From: Sinorhizobium numidicum
Lineage (GTDB): Bacteria; Pseudomonadota; Alphaproteobacteria; Rhizobiales; Rhizobiaceae
NCBI RefSeq assembly: GCF_029892045.1
Contig: NZ_CP120368.1
Location: 1,238,001 to 1,302,000 of the forward strand
Reading direction: 5' to 3'
Length of the DNA stretch: 64,000 bases
Every line of letters begins with the position of its first letter. Positions within the stretch are counted from its first letter, which is position 1. The position numbers and the translations under genes were made by a program. The notes under the pieces are model-generated. The model did no database searches and was not told where the DNA came from. It saw nothing but the letters and a program-made list of their open reading frames with translations. This document shows positions 1 through 8,660 of the stretch, in pieces.

Positions 1-477
1 ATCGCGCTCTATCTCGAGCAAGCCTATCCCGAACGTGCAACGCTCTTCGGCGGCGAGGGCGGCAAGGCCATGGCCCGGTTCGTCGAGGGATGGTCGCAGA
101 TGACGCTGCACCCGGTGATTGGGCGCATCGCGATCATGGATATCCATGACAGCCTCGATCCTGTCGACCAGGCCTATTTCCGCCGGAGCAGAGAGGAACG
201 CTTCGGCCAATCGCTGGAGGAGATTGCCGAGGCAGGACGGTCGGATATCAAAGCTTTTTCGACGAAACTCGAGCCGCTGCGCCACATGCTGAAAGCCCAG
301 CCCTTCCTCGGCGGAGACAGGCCCCTTTTCGCCGACTATATCGTCTTTGGCGCGCTGCAATGGGCACGTATCATCTCGCCACACCGGTTGCTCGCCGCGG
401 GCGACGTCGTCTTCGACTGGTTCGAGCGGTGCCTCGATCTCCACGATGGTCTCGGCCGTTCCGTGACAGCCGCATGA
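1..477 (+). CDS. Glutathione S-transferase family protein (5' end cut by window)
   Basis: The reading frame is open from the first base and ends at a TGA, so the N-terminal thioredoxin-like part lies outside the window. The visible 158 residues begin IALYLEQAYPERATLF, which matches the end of a GST thioredoxin domain, followed by an all-helical GST C-terminal domain with the usual F-L-G-G-D-x-P-x-x-A-D-Y pattern (QPFLGGDRPLFADY). A role in glutathione conjugation or a related thiol reaction in the cytoplasm is inferred from the family; the substrate is unknown. The methionine at base 70 is internal, not the start. About 100 bp downstream lies ndk on the same strand, apparently with its own promoter. 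Confidence 0.8.
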   Translation: MALYLEQAYPERATLFGGEGGKAMARFVEGWSQMTLHPVIGRIAIMDIHDSLDPVDQAYFRRSREERFGQSLEEIAEAGRSDIKAFSTKLEPLRHMLKAQPFLGGDRPLFADYIVFGALQWARIISPHRLLAAGDVVFDWFERCLDLHDGLGRSVTAA

Positions 478-514
478 AACCGGCGCTGGAGGCAGCGAAT
501 CATCGGCGCTCCCC

Positions 515-543
515 CTTGTTTTGCTCGGAATTGGCGGCTAATG
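515..543 (+). promoter_or_regulatory. Possible sigma-70 type promoter of ndk
   Basis: CTTGTT at 515-520 and CTAATG at 538-543 are separated by 17 bases, which resembles the rhizobial housekeeping consensus CTTGAC-N17-CTATAT at the best conserved positions. It lies 34 bases before the ndk start codon. The assignment rests on pattern only. Confidence 0.35.
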
Positions 544-577
544 AACCGCCACTTCAAGAAACAAGGGAATTGAGCCA

Positions 578-1000
578 ATGGCGATTGAACGTACTTTCTC
601 GATGATCAAGCCGGATGCTACGAAGCGCAACCTCACCGGCGCCATCACCAAGATGCTCGAAGATGCCGGCCTGCGCGTCGTCGCCTCGAAGCGCGTCTGG
701 ATGAGCCGCCGCGAAGCCGAAGGCTTCTACGCGGTTCACAAGGAACGTCCGTTCTTCGGCGAACTGGTCGAGTTCATGTCTTCCGGCCCGACCGTGGTTC
801 AGGTCCTCGAAGGCGAGAACGCCATTGCCAAGAACCGCGAAGTCATGGGCGCCACCAATCCGGCCAACGCTGCCGACGGTACGATCCGCAAGGTTCATGC
901 GCTTTCGATCGGCGAAAACTCGGTTCACGGTTCCGATGGTCCGGAAACGGCGGCGGAAGAAATCGCCTATTGGTTCGCCGGCACCGAAATCGTCGGCTGA
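578..1000 (+). CDS. ndk: Nucleoside diphosphate kinase
   Basis: This 140-residue protein is the normal length for bacterial NDK. It transfers the gamma-phosphate of ATP to nucleoside diphosphates through a phosphohistidine and so balances (d)NTP pools in the cytoplasm. The start [11 protein letters not shown] is the family signature, and the active-site motif [10 protein letters not shown] places the catalytic histidine at residue 117. The ATG follows AAGGGAATTGAGCCA, a reasonable ribosome-binding context. The gene appears monocistronic: it has a candidate promoter upstream and a hairpin terminator directly downstream, and its neighbour on the right is convergent. Confidence 0.97.
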   Translation: MAIERTFSMIKPDATKRNLTGAITKMLEDAGLRVVASKRVWMSRREAEGFYAVHKERPFFGELVEFMSSGPTVVQVLEGENAIAKNREVMGATNPANAADGTIRKVHALSIGENSVHGSDGPETAAEEIAYWFAGTEIVG

Positions 1001-1045
1001 TTCACATTCTTCGTTTCGGCTCGTAATACGCTGAAAACACTCTTG

Positions 1046-1072
1046 AAACCGGGGCGGAAACGTCCCGGTTTT
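1046..1072 (+). terminator. Rho-independent terminator of ndk
   Basis: AAACCGGG (1046-1053) pairs with CCCGGTTT (1064-1071), with a ten-base loop and a short T stretch. Its right arm overlaps the TAA stop codon (1071-1073) of the convergent lipoprotein gene. Confidence 0.75.
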
Positions 1073-1574
1073 ATGTTGGGCAGCTTGCCGTCTCGAAGCG
1101 CTCCGGCGCCTTGCCGTCGTGGAATACAGCGGGGTTCTTGTCATAACCCGGCCCTTCGACGAGCGGTTTCGCCGGCATCACGTCCTGATCTATGTCGGAG
1201 ATCACCGTCGTTTCCAGTTTCTGCAGCGTTGCCCCATCCGGTCCCTTGACTTCGATTGTCACCGCGTATGGCGTCTCCTTCTTGACACAAGTAATATCCG
1301 GGCTTTCCAGCACCACCTTTTCAAGCTTTGGAAAGAGTTTGCGCGTGAGCGTCAGCGGCTCGCCGCCGGCGGGATTCTCGAAGCGGGCGACGACGACACT
1401 GCCGTCCGGGACCGGCTCCGTCTTGTTGAGGGTGACCATGTAGGTGGCGTAGGCCAGCCGGTAGTTGAACACGAACATCTTGCCGGTCAGCTTCAGCGGA
1501 TCGGGCCCGGTCTCGCGTTGGCATCCGGCAAGCCCGGCTGCGGCGATGAGGACAACGGCGGCGAGCATCTTCAT
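1071..1574 (-). CDS. Putative lipoprotein of unknown function
   Basis: The 167-residue product starts with a lipoprotein signal peptide, MKMLAAVVLIAAAGLAGC, with the lipobox L-A-G-C at residues 15-18, so it should be lipid-anchored in the envelope. The rest is a soluble, probably beta-rich domain that I do not recognise. I chose the internal ATG at 1574 because it gives the signal peptide at the very N-terminus and lies behind AGAGGAAA; a longer reading frame upstream would bury it. Its start overlaps the stop of the CGNR-regulator gene by four bases (ATGA), so the two are probably translationally coupled. It may be the envelope target or partner of that regulator, which is inference. Confidence 0.75.
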   Translation of the reverse strand: MKMLAAVVLIAAAGLAGCQRETGPDPLKLTGKMFVFNYRLAYATYMVTLNKTEPVPDGSVVVARFENPAGGEPLTLTRKLFPKLEKVVLESPDITCVKKETPYAVTIEVKGPDGATLQKLETTVISDIDQDVMPAKPLVEGPGYDKNPAVFHDGKAPERFETASCPT

Positions 1575-2131
1575 GCTCTCATTTCCTCTTTGTTGCGGCG
1601 ATAGTGGCGTCTCGCCTTCGTACGATTGCCGCAAACGGCCATGTCGCACCAGGTTCGGCTCCGGTTGCGGCTGCGGTCGAGAAACAGCCACTCGCAATTG
1701 GGGCATATCTTCAGCCGATCTGGTTCCGGATCGGCTGCGAGGCTGAGCGCCGAATGCGCAGCGGCCGCGTCGAGTGTGATGTATTCGCCTTTGTACGGCG
1801 GCTGGCGCAGGATCGTCGCAATCGCCTCAAGCAGATCCGCCAGCAAATCGGGCCGGTTTTCGGCCCGGCCACGGGCTCGAAAATATTGGTCCGTCGCCTC
1901 CCGCAAACCTATGAGCAATCCGCGGTTTTCGGGGCGCGCCGGAACAAGCATGCCGAAGCGCTGCCTTTCCGCGCCGTGACGATTGGCGGCCTCGGCAAAG
2001 GAAACCATCGCTACGGCATCGGCGAAACGATCGATCCGGCGCTCCGGATCAAAGCGCAGCACGACTGAATTTGCGACGTCCAGTGCCAAGGCGCCGCCCG
2101 AGAATCTATGCGCGGTCCAAGTGAAGCTCAT
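1571..2131 (-). CDS. CGNR zinc-finger / ABATE domain transcription factor
   Basis: This 186-residue protein has an N-terminal ABATE-like ligand-binding region (FSGGALALDVANSV) and a C-terminal CGNR zinc finger. Visible metal ligands are CPNC near residue 143 and C-D-M-A-V-CGNR near residue 163, followed by a basic tail KARRHYRR suited to DNA binding. Proteins of this family are regarded as stress-responsive transcription factors. The ATG at 2131 is preceded by AGGA at good spacing. The downstream lipoprotein gene overlaps it by four bases, so the pair forms a small operon. Confidence 0.85.
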   Translation of the reverse strand: MSFTWTAHRFSGGALALDVANSVVLRFDPERRIDRFADAVAMVSFAEAANRHGAERQRFGMLVPARPENRGLLIGLREATDQYFRARGRAENRPDLLADLLEAIATILRQPPYKGEYITLDAAAAHSALSLAADPEPDRLKICPNCEWLFLDRSRNRSRTWCDMAVCGNRTKARRHYRRNKEEMRA

Positions 2132-2185
2132 GTGAAAATCCTAACTAGCAAAACCGAGTTTACCAGTTATATTGATTCTGTCACT

Positions 2186-2255
2186 AGAGCCGCATTGAGG
2201 AAAGTGAAAAGCGTTTTCCCGCCCACGTCCCTCGCATGTTGAATTCCATAAGGGC
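2186..2255. repeat. RIME-like rhizobial palindromic repeat (degenerate copy)
   Basis: The core from AGAGCCGCATTGAGGAAAG to CCCGCCCACGTCCCTCGC, then GAATTCCATAAG, follows the layout of the rhizobial intergenic mosaic element: an outer arm, AAAGTG, a GCGTTTTCCCGCC centre and an outer arm. The two outer arms have drifted and pair only partly. It lies between the divergent CGNR and permease genes. Family assignment is from remembered consensus, not a search. Confidence 0.55.
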
Positions 2256-2306
2256 TATGATCTCGGATTGCTTCGATCCGGATCGCCGCGATCTAACGGA
2301 TGTGCC

Positions 2307-3203
2307 ATGGCCTATTTTCTTCAGCAGATCGCCAACGCCGTGCCCGTCGCCGCACTCTACGCGGCGCTGGCCTTCGGCTATGCGCTCGCCTTTGCCGTCA
2401 CGCGCCGGGCCGATCTGACCTATGGTGCACTCTTTGCATTTGCCGGTCAGATGTTCGTGCTTTTCGCGGATTTTGGCTGGAGCCGGTTTTGGCTGGTGTT
2501 GCCGGCCGCCCTCGGCCTGGGAGCGGCGGCGGCATTCACATTCGGGCTGGGAGCGGGGCTGGTCGCCGGGCGCTACATCATGCGGCCGCTTGCTTTCTCC
2601 TCGGCGAACGCGGTGATTGTTGCCTCTCTCGGCACTCTGCTGGTGCTCATGGAAACGGCTCGCCTTGCTTCGGATACGCGAAGCCTGTGGTTGCCGCCCT
2701 TTTTGAACGACGTCATCATCTTGTGGCCGGGCTCGGGATTTCCCGTGACGCTGACGGTCATTCAACTGCTGAACACTGTTCTGATGGCCGCTCTGGTTGC
2801 CGGCGGGCACTGGCTGCTGACCCATTCTTATTTCGGGCGTTATTGGCGCGCCGTCTCGGAGGATCGAGAGGCAGCGGCGCTTTGCGGCGTCGACCCGGCG
2901 ACCGTCTACATCGTTGCCTACGGGGTCGCGTCGCTGATTGCCACCTTCTGCGGAGTTCTTGCCGCCTCCTACTATGGCAATATGGACTTCGGCACCGGCC
3001 TGACCTTTGGCGTCAAGGTCTTGTTTATCGCGGCGATCGGTGGCCAGACAGCGCCGCTGTTTGCCGCCCTTGGAGCCGCCGGTATCGGCCTCCTCGAAAC
3101 ACTATGGGGAGCCTACGGACCGATCCTCTGGCGCGATTTCGCGATCTTTGGTTTCCTGGTCATCGTATTGGTGGTGACCCGCCGCGAAAAGTTTATTCCC
3201 TGA
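2307..3203 (+). CDS. LivH-type branched-chain amino acid ABC transporter permease, orphan
   Basis: The 298-residue protein is strongly hydrophobic with about eight membrane segments and matches the inner-membrane permease LivH family. The cytoplasmic loop GRYWRAVSEDREAAALCGVD is the characteristic coupling helix that contacts the ATPase. The start ATG at 2307 gives the family-typical N-terminus MAYFLQQIANAVP; a TTG further upstream would add an unlike leader. No second permease, ATPase or binding protein lies nearby, so it must work with components encoded elsewhere or have diverged. Its stop is only six bases from the convergent moaE stop codon. Confidence 0.75.
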   Translation: MAYFLQQIANAVPVAALYAALAFGYALAFAVTRRADLTYGALFAFAGQMFVLFADFGWSRFWLVLPAALGLGAAAAFTFGLGAGLVAGRYIMRPLAFSSANAVIVASLGTLLVLMETARLASDTRSLWLPPFLNDVIILWPGSGFPVTLTVIQLLNTVLMAALVAGGHWLLTHSYFGRYWRAVSEDREAAALCGVDPATVYIVAYGVASLIATFCGVLAASYYGNMDFGTGLTFGVKVLFIAAIGGQTAPLFAALGAAGIGLLETLWGAYGPILWRDFAIFGFLVIVLVVTRREKFIP

Positions 3204-3209
3204 TCCGTA

Positions 3210-3674
3210 TTACCGCGTCCAGCGGTCCCGTGCCGTGTCGTCGGCGTCCTTGGCGCTGACCCATTCGCCGACGCTGCCGTCGATGCGATGTTCCTTCTTC
3301 CAGAAGGGCGCCGACGTCTTCAAGAAATCCATGATGAGATTTGCGCCGTCGAAAGCCGCCTGCCGGTGCGGTGAGGCGGTTACTACCAGCACGATGTTTT
3401 CGCCGGGTCTGATTTTGCCGAAGCGGTGAATGGCCGTTGCAGCCTGCAGACCGAAACGCGCCACGGCTTCGTGGCAGATGCGTTTGATCTCGGCCTCCGC
3501 CATGCCGGGATAATGCTCGAGCTCGAGCGCGCCGAGCGTCCCCGCTTCATCCCGGCAGAGCCCGGAAAATGTGACCACGGCACCAATGTCCGACCGGCCG
3601 CGTGAGAGCGAGGAAATTTCGGCGGCGATGTCGAAGTCCTCGCGCTGGACGCGCACTGTGACGGCGGCGGCCAT
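3210..3674 (-). CDS. moaE: Molybdopterin synthase catalytic subunit MoaE
   Basis: At 154 residues this is the large subunit of molybdopterin synthase, which inserts two sulfurs from thiocarboxylated MoaD into precursor Z (cPMP) during molybdenum cofactor synthesis. The conserved block RFGKIRPGEN and the catalytic lysine motif KTSAPFWKKE near the C-terminus are both present. It follows moaD with a four-base gap, and both lie behind pgsA. The molybdopterin oxidoreductase gene at 11.5 kb is a possible user of the cofactor within the window. Confidence 0.95.
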   Translation of the reverse strand: MAAAVTVRVQREDFDIAAEISSLSRGRSDIGAVVTFSGLCRDEAGTLGALELEHYPGMAEAEIKRICHEAVARFGLQAATAIHRFGKIRPGENIVLVVTASPHRQAAFDGANLIMDFLKTSAPFWKKEHRIDGSVGEWVSAKDADDTARDRWTR

Positions 3675-3678
3675 CGTT

Positions 3679-3939
3679 TCAGCCGCCCGTCATCGGCGGA
3701 AACAGGGCGATCTCGCGGGCGCCTGCGATCGGTTCGCCGTGATCGACGTGTTCCTGGTTTATCGCCGCGCGGATGACGCTCTGGTGTTCGAGCGCCGTCT
3801 GATATTCCTCGCCCCGCGTTTTCAGATGCGCGAGCAGATCGGCAATCGTGACGACATCCGCCGGCAGTTCCAGAGTTTCTTCACCCTTGCCGATGCGCTC
3901 CCGTACCCAGGAGAAATAGACGAGATTTACCGTGCTCAT
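3679..3939 (-). CDS. moaD: Molybdopterin synthase sulfur carrier subunit MoaD
   Basis: This is an 86-residue ubiquitin-fold protein ending in the diagnostic Gly-Gly (FPPMTGG), the site of adenylation and thiocarboxylation before sulfur transfer to precursor Z. Length and the N-terminal VYFSWVRERIG are normal for the family. The ATG overlaps the TGA of pgsA (ATGA), so translation is probably coupled to pgsA. moaE follows immediately and forms the heterotetramer with it. Confidence 0.95.
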   Translation of the reverse strand: MSTVNLVYFSWVRERIGKGEETLELPADVVTIADLLAHLKTRGEEYQTALEHQSVIRAAINQEHVDHGEPIAGAREIALFPPMTGG

Positions 3940-4523
3940 TCGTTGACCACATGTTTCAGCCCGGCGCGGAAATAATCATAGCCGGTATAAAGCGTGATGG
4001 CCGCTGCGATCCACAAGAGCAGGATACCCGCTTCTGTCGTATAGGGAACGATCTTGTCGCCAGCCGGACCGGCAAGCAGAAACGCGATCGCCACCATCTG
4101 GATGGTCGTCTTCCACTTGGCGATTCGTGTCACCGGTACGCTGACCTTGAGCGCTGCGAGATATTCCCGCAGGCCGGACACGAGAATTTCGCGGCAGAGA
4201 ATGATGATCGCTGCCCAGATCGACCAGCCGGCAATCGTCCCGTCAGCCGCGACAAGCAGCAGGATCGAAGCAACGAGTAGCTTGTCGGCGATCGGGTCGA
4301 GCATTCGGCCAATATTGGAAGTCTGCTTCCAGATGCGGGCGAGATAACCGTCAAAGAAGTCGGTGATCGAGGCCGCCACGAACAAGACGAGGGCGGTCCA
4401 GCGTGCGAAGTCCGAACTGTGCAAGCGGCCCTCGACGAAGAAGCAGAGCACGATCAGCGGCACGATCAGGATACGGAAATAGGTCAGCAGATTCGGGACA
4501 CTATAGGCGATGGGCGTTGGCAT
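3936..4523 (-). CDS. pgsA: CDP-diacylglycerol--glycerol-3-phosphate 3-phosphatidyltransferase
   Basis: This 195-residue integral membrane enzyme makes phosphatidylglycerol phosphate, the first step to phosphatidylglycerol and cardiolipin. The CDP-alcohol phosphotransferase signature DGYLAR...G...D...D is complete (DGYLARIW, then GRMLDPIAD). About five membrane helices can be seen. I chose ATG 4523 (MPTPIAYSVPNLLT), which follows AGAGAAA at good spacing; a GTG at 4544 is the alternative. It heads the operon pgsA-moaD-moaE. Its product is the substrate for the lysyl-PG synthase LpiA encoded at 14.4 kb. Confidence 0.94.
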   Translation of the reverse strand: MPTPIAYSVPNLLTYFRILIVPLIVLCFFVEGRLHSSDFARWTALVLFVAASITDFFDGYLARIWKQTSNIGRMLDPIADKLLVASILLLVAADGTIAGWSIWAAIIILCREILVSGLREYLAALKVSVPVTRIAKWKTTIQMVAIAFLLAGPAGDKIVPYTTEAGILLLWIAAAITLYTGYDYFRAGLKHVVNE

Positions 4524-4584
4524 GGACTCGGTTTCTCTGGACACGACAATACCTCATTTCCCGCAATCCGGGGGCATCGGTGCA

Positions 4585-4660
4585 ATCGATTCTAATCAAA
4601 GTGGAGCGGGATGCGGCGGACAACCGCTGCTCCTCTTCCGCATCCTGCTCAAATCAGAGC
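4585..4660. repeat. RIME-like rhizobial palindromic repeat
   Basis: GAGCGGGATGCGG at 4604-4616 and CCGCATCCTGCTC at 4638-4650 are inverted repeats with one mismatch around an inner GCGGACAACCGC-like hairpin. The flank CGATTCTAATCAAAGT is also typical of these rhizobial elements. It sits in the gap between uvrC and pgsA. Confidence 0.8.
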
Positions 4661-4815
4661 AGCGAGCGAAAAGCGAAAGCTGCCTTTCCCATCCTCTCCG
4701 GGTTTCACCTGTACAGAATGACTTTGCGACCATTAGGTCAACAGGTCATTGCGCGACGGTTGTCATATATGGTGGAATTCACCTGAACGCAGGCTGAATT
4801 GCGGCGCTCGCGTCA

Positions 4816-6840
4816 TCATTTGGCGGCGTCCTCATGAAAATGTTCGTAGACGAGGCGCGCCACTGTTTCCGAGATGCCGTTCACTGCCATCAGATCGTTG
4901 ACACCCGCGCGCGAGACCGCCTTGGCCGTTCCGAAATGCGTGAGCAGAGCGCGTTTGCGTGTCGGACCGATTCCGGAGATCTCGTCGAGCGGGTTCTTGA
5001 CCATCTCTTTCTTCCGCCGGGCCCGGTGCGAGCCGATCGCGAAGCGGTGGGCTTCGTCCCGCAGTCTCTGAACGAAATAGAGCACCGGGTCTCGCGGCGG
5101 CAGGGTAAAGCTTTCCCGGCCTTCGATGAAGAAGCGTTCGCGGCCGGCTTCTCGATCGACTCCCTTGGCGACGCCGATCGCGGTCAGGCAGTCCTCGACA
5201 TCGAGCTCCTTGAGAATGGCACGAACTGCCGTCATCTGCCCCTGGCCGCCGTCGATCAGGATGACGTCGGGCCAGGCCGGGAAGCCGGCGTCCTCGCTCG
5301 GTTCGGCGCCGCGGTTCGGCTTGCCTTCCTCCTTCAGCAGCCGCGAGAAGCGCCGCGTCATCACCTCGCGCATCATGCCGAAATCATCGCCTGGCGTGAT
5401 GTCGGTCGATTTGATGTTGAACTTGCGATACTGGCCTTTGACGAAGCCCTCAGGCCCGGCCACGACCATGCCGCCGACCGCATTGGTGCCCATGATATGC
5501 GAGTTGTCGTAGATCTCGATCCGGCGCGGCACGCAGGCGAGCTTGAACGTCTCGGCGAAGCCTTCGAGCAGGCGCGCCTGCGATGCGGTCTCCGCCAGCT
5601 TCCGGCCATGCGCCTCGCGTGCATTTGCGAGCGCATGATCGACGAGATCCCGCTTCTCGCCGCGCTGCGGCACCTGGATCGACACCCTATAGCCGGATTT
5701 CTCGCTGAGCGCCTGACCGAGCAGTTCCTGCTCCTCGACGGGTTCGCAGAGCAGGATTTGCCGGGGACACGGCTTGTCGTCATAAAACTGAGCGAGAAAC
5801 GCGCTGAGTACTTCGGCGGCAGGAAGCGAAGGATCGGCCTTGGGGAAATAGGCGCGGTTGCCCCAGTTCTGTCCCGTCCGGAAGAAAAACACCTGGATGC
5901 AGGAGATGCCGCCTTCGTGGTGGATCGCGAAGACATCCGCCTCCTCGACACCGGCCGGGTTGATGCCTTGATAGCTCTGGACATGGCTGAGCGCTGCCAG
6001 ACGATCGCGGTAAAGCGCCGCGCGCTCGAAATCGAGGTTCTCCGAGGCATCTGCCATGGCGGAGGCGATAGTCGCCTTCACCGCTTGGCTCTTGCCGGAG
6101 AGAAAATCCTTTGCCTCATGGACCAGTTCCGCGTAGTCGGCATCACTGATCTCGCCGGTGCAGGGCGCCGAACAGCGTTTGATCTGATAGAGCAGGCAGG
6201 GGCGCGTGCGCGTCTCGAAGACGCTATCCGTACAGGTCCTGAGAAGAAAAGCCCGTTGCAGCGAATTGATCGTTCGTCCGACGGCCCCGGCAGACGCGAA
6301 CGGGCCGAAATAGTCGCCCTTGCGGCTGCGTGCCCCACGATGCTTGTAGAGGGCGGGGGCGCGAGTATCGCCGGTAACAACAATGTAAGGAAACGACTTG
6401 TCGTCGCGCAGCAGCACGTTGAAGCGCGGACGCAGGCGCTTGATGAGGTTCGCTTCTAGCAGCAGCGCCTCGATTTCGGTCCGCGTCGTCACGAATTCCA
6501 TGTTCGCGGTCTCGCGAACCATTCGCGCGATGCGATTTGAGTGCCCGCGTCCCTGAGCGTAGTTGCTGACGCGTTTCTTGAGGCTGCGGGCTTTGCCGAC
6601 GTAGAGCACATCGCCGGCATCATTGAACATCCGATAGACGCCGGGCCCGTTCGGCAGGAGCTTGACGAAGGCCTGGATCAGTTCGGCGCCCTTGAGGTCC
6701 TCCGTCTTCGGTCGGCTTTCCGCCCACTCTATAGCCGGCGCGGGCCGTGCGTCTTCGGCCACGTCGAGCAGATCGTCTTCGTCGTCCGTTTCGGTGCCGT
6801 CATAAAGGATGCCGCCATCCGTGGGCGTCTGCCCGTTCAT
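4816..6840 (-). CDS. uvrC: Excinuclease ABC subunit C
   Basis: The 674-residue UvrC makes the two incisions around a DNA lesion bound by UvrAB in nucleotide excision repair. After a poorly conserved acidic extension of about 50 residues comes the GIY-YIG nuclease domain (GPGVYRM near 66, VLYVGKA near 78), then a cysteine cluster (C-T-D-S...[13 protein letters not shown]), the UVR helix region, the RNase H-like endonuclease domain ([26 protein letters not shown]) and C-terminal helix-hairpin-helix motifs ([17 protein letters not shown]). Its start overlaps the SDR stop by four bases (ATGA), so they are co-transcribed. Confidence 0.97.
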   Translation of the reverse strand: MNGQTPTDGGILYDGTETDDEDDLLDVAEDARPAPAIEWAESRPKTEDLKGAELIQAFVKLLPNGPGVYRMFNDAGDVLYVGKARSLKKRVSNYAQGRGHSNRIARMVRETANMEFVTTRTEIEALLLEANLIKRLRPRFNVLLRDDKSFPYIVVTGDTRAPALYKHRGARSRKGDYFGPFASAGAVGRTINSLQRAFLLRTCTDSVFETRTRPCLLYQIKRCSAPCTGEISDADYAELVHEAKDFLSGKSQAVKATIASAMADASENLDFERAALYRDRLAALSHVQSYQGINPAGVEEADVFAIHHEGGISCIQVFFFRTGQNWGNRAYFPKADPSLPAAEVLSAFLAQFYDDKPCPRQILLCEPVEEQELLGQALSEKSGYRVSIQVPQRGEKRDLVDHALANAREAHGRKLAETASQARLLEGFAETFKLACVPRRIEIYDNSHIMGTNAVGGMVVAGPEGFVKGQYRKFNIKSTDITPGDDFGMMREVMTRRFSRLLKEEGKPNRGAEPSEDAGFPAWPDVILIDGGQGQMTAVRAILKELDVEDCLTAIGVAKGVDREAGRERFFIEGRESFTLPPRDPVLYFVQRLRDEAHRFAIGSHRARRKKEMVKNPLDEISGIGPTRKRALLTHFGTAKAVSRAGVNDLMAVNGISETVARLVYEHFHEDAAK

Positions 6841-7601
6841 TCCACTATCTCCCGAATATCCGGCGTCTCCCAGGCAAGATGTTGGCCGCCGTCGAGCGCG
6901 ATCATCTGTCCGGTAACCGACGGCGTGTCGAAAAGGAAGCGGATCGCGCGTCCGAACTCATCGAGCGCCGGTCCGCGCCGGAGGATCAGCGCTTCGACCT
7001 GGGCCTGGAAATCGCGCGGATCTTGCCTTTCGTTCGGCAGTGTCGGCCCCGGTCCGATGGCGTTGACCCGAATGTCGGGCGCTAGCGCTTGCGCCATCGT
7101 TTGAGTTGCCGTCCAAAGCGCCGACTTGGATAGCATATAGGAATAAAAGCGTGGATTTGGAGACCAGACGCGCTGATCGATGACGTTGACGATGAGACCG
7201 GCGACGTTGTCCGGACGCTGCCGCGCGAAATCGCGGGCAAGCAGGGAGGGCGCTTTGACATGCAAGGCGAAATGCCGCTCCCAAACGTCTTCGTCGAATT
7301 GATCCAGACTGTCGTTCTTGAAGACGGAAGCATTATTGACGAGGAGGTCGAGCGGACCGAGCAAAGCCGTTGTCTCCGCAATGAGCGTGGACGCGGCAGC
7401 CGAATCGGTGAGATCTGCCTTTAGCGCAACGGCCTTGGCACCGCCCGCGTTGAGCTTCGCTGCCAGCGCCTCGGCCTCGTCGAACGAGCCGTTCGCATGA
7501 ATGGCGATCGCGAAGCCGTGCGTCGCCAGATCCTCAACTATCGCCTTGCCGATGCGTCGAGCGCCGCCGGTTACAAGCGCCGCTTTTGGTGTCTTTTTCA
7601 A
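6837..7601 (-). CDS. Short-chain dehydrogenase/reductase, pteridine reductase (FolM)-like
   Basis: This is a classical 254-residue SDR. The NAD(P)-binding motif is [11 protein letters not shown]; the arginine-rich form TGxxRRIG is typical of pteridine/dihydromonapterin reductases and indicates NADPH preference. NNAS follows at about residue 90 and the active-site tyrosine-lysine pair is YMLSK near 160. A role in reducing a pterin is inferred from the motif; the substrate could be different. The gene overlaps uvrC by four bases, so it is the first gene of an SDR-uvrC operon. The next gene upstream is divergent, across a 363-base gap. Confidence 0.8.
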   Translation of the reverse strand: MKKTPKAALVTGGARRIGKAIVEDLATHGFAIAIHANGSFDEAEALAAKLNAGGAKAVALKADLTDSAAASTLIAETTALLGPLDLLVNNASVFKNDSLDQFDEDVWERHFALHVKAPSLLARDFARQRPDNVAGLIVNVIDQRVWSPNPRFYSYMLSKSALWTATQTMAQALAPDIRVNAIGPGPTLPNERQDPRDFQAQVEALILRRGPALDEFGRAIRFLFDTPSVTGQMIALDGGQHLAWETPDIREIVE

Positions 7602-7964
7602 TGTTTGGTTCCGTCCTCGAATCCTCGCTCTGGCTGGACGAAGATATAGGCGAGAACCCGTGGGCTGAAACTCTCCCGTGACGATTCATTTCGAAAAAAT
7701 TAATACCAGCGGTGTAATTTTCGTTATTTTGAACGGTTATAGTATAGCTTTGGTTAATCTTGAATTATGGTTAATAAAGTCTCTGTGTTGTGAAAGCAAC
7801 ACCAAATTTCGACCATGTTCGCGCCATCAAAATTTCACATTTTAGCTCTTGAGAATCCGCAATTTCTAGCCAATTTCCAGTCAACCGGGCGGGTTAATTA
7901 CAGATGTCCGGTGTTTCACTAAGGCGCAATTGCTTAGGAACACCGGTTCGCAAAGGAGAATAGT
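7602..7964. other. Long AT-rich intergenic region upstream of the outer membrane protein gene
   Basis: No coding signal is seen in these 363 bases. The part from 7680 to 7830 is much richer in A and T than its surroundings and contains GGTTAAT at 7752-7758, 7769-7775 and 7892-7898; the middle one reads ATGGTTAA, the reverse complement of the CtrA half-site TTAACCAT. AAAGGAGAA at 7953-7961 is the ribosome-binding site of the omp gene. The region is long enough for promoters of both divergent genes and a long untranslated leader. Confidence 0.5.
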
Positions 7965-8603
7965 ATGCGTACGCTCACCACCACTCTCATGGCTTCCGCC
8001 ATGGCCCTTGTTGCCTTCCAGGCCGCCCACGCCGCTGACGTCGTCGACGAAGTGCCGGCTGCTCCGGCTGCCGAATATACCGAACCAGCGGTGAAGAACT
8101 GGTCGGGCGCCTATGTCGGCGGCACGGCCGACTGGCACCATGGCGAGGCTGATGCGACCGGCGGCAACACCTCCGCTGGTTTCGGCGGCGGCCTCTACGG
8201 CGGCTACAACGTGCAGAGCGGCCAGATGGTTTACGGCGGTGAAGCCGACATCGGTTACGCCGGCAACGACTCACACTCCAACGGCCGTCGCGTCAAGCAG
8301 GGCGTCAACGGTTCGATCCGCGGCCGCGTCGGTGTCGATATGAACCCGGTTCTGGTTTACGGCACGGCGGGTGTCGCCCTTGGCAACGCCAAGCTGTCGA
8401 CCCCGGCCGGTTCCGACGACAAGACCCTGGTCGGCTGGACCGCCGGCGCCGGTGCCGAAACGTTCGTCACCGACAACGTCACCGCTCGCGTCGAGTACCG
8501 CTACACGGACTATGGCTCAAAGGACTTCCGCACCGGCGGCACGACCGTCTCGTCCGGCTATGACGAGCACAGCGTCCGTCTCGGTATGGGCGTCAAGTTC
8601 TGA
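7965..8603 (+). CDS. Outer membrane beta-barrel protein, Omp25/Omp31-like
   Basis: The 212-residue precursor has a clear signal peptide (MRTLTTTLMASAMALVAFQA, cleavage after AHA) and then an eight-stranded barrel pattern of alternating residues, opening with NWSGAYVGG, which is the signature of the rhizobial/Brucella Omp25-Omp31 family. The C-terminus ends in phenylalanine (VRLGMGVKF), the usual Bam recognition residue. It is a small outer membrane protein, probably abundant: the ribosome-binding site is strong (AAAGGAG), codon use is clean, and a strong terminator follows. Function in this family is structural and host-interaction related rather than enzymatic. Confidence 0.9.
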   Translation: MRTLTTTLMASAMALVAFQAAHAADVVDEVPAAPAAEYTEPAVKNWSGAYVGGTADWHHGEADATGGNTSAGFGGGLYGGYNVQSGQMVYGGEADIGYAGNDSHSNGRRVKQGVNGSIRGRVGVDMNPVLVYGTAGVALGNAKLSTPAGSDDKTLVGWTAGAGAETFVTDNVTARVEYRYTDYGSKDFRTGGTTVSSGYDEHSVRLGMGVKF

Positions 8604-8624
8604 CCCGAACAGACGTGATCAGCG

Positions 8625-8652
8625 AAAAGGCCGGGTTTCCCCGGCCTTTTTC
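8625..8652 (+). terminator. Rho-independent terminator of the omp gene
   Basis: AAAAGGCCGGG and CCCGGCCTTTTT form a perfect stem around TTTC, followed by a T run. It lies 21 bases after the stop codon. Confidence 0.92.
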
Positions 8653-8660
8653 ATGCCTTA

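Noticed and set aside
4834..6459. 541-codon plus-strand reading frame opposite uvrC
   Set aside because: It lies wholly antisense to uvrC, shows no family motif, and is explained by GC-rich codon structure in the opposite frame.
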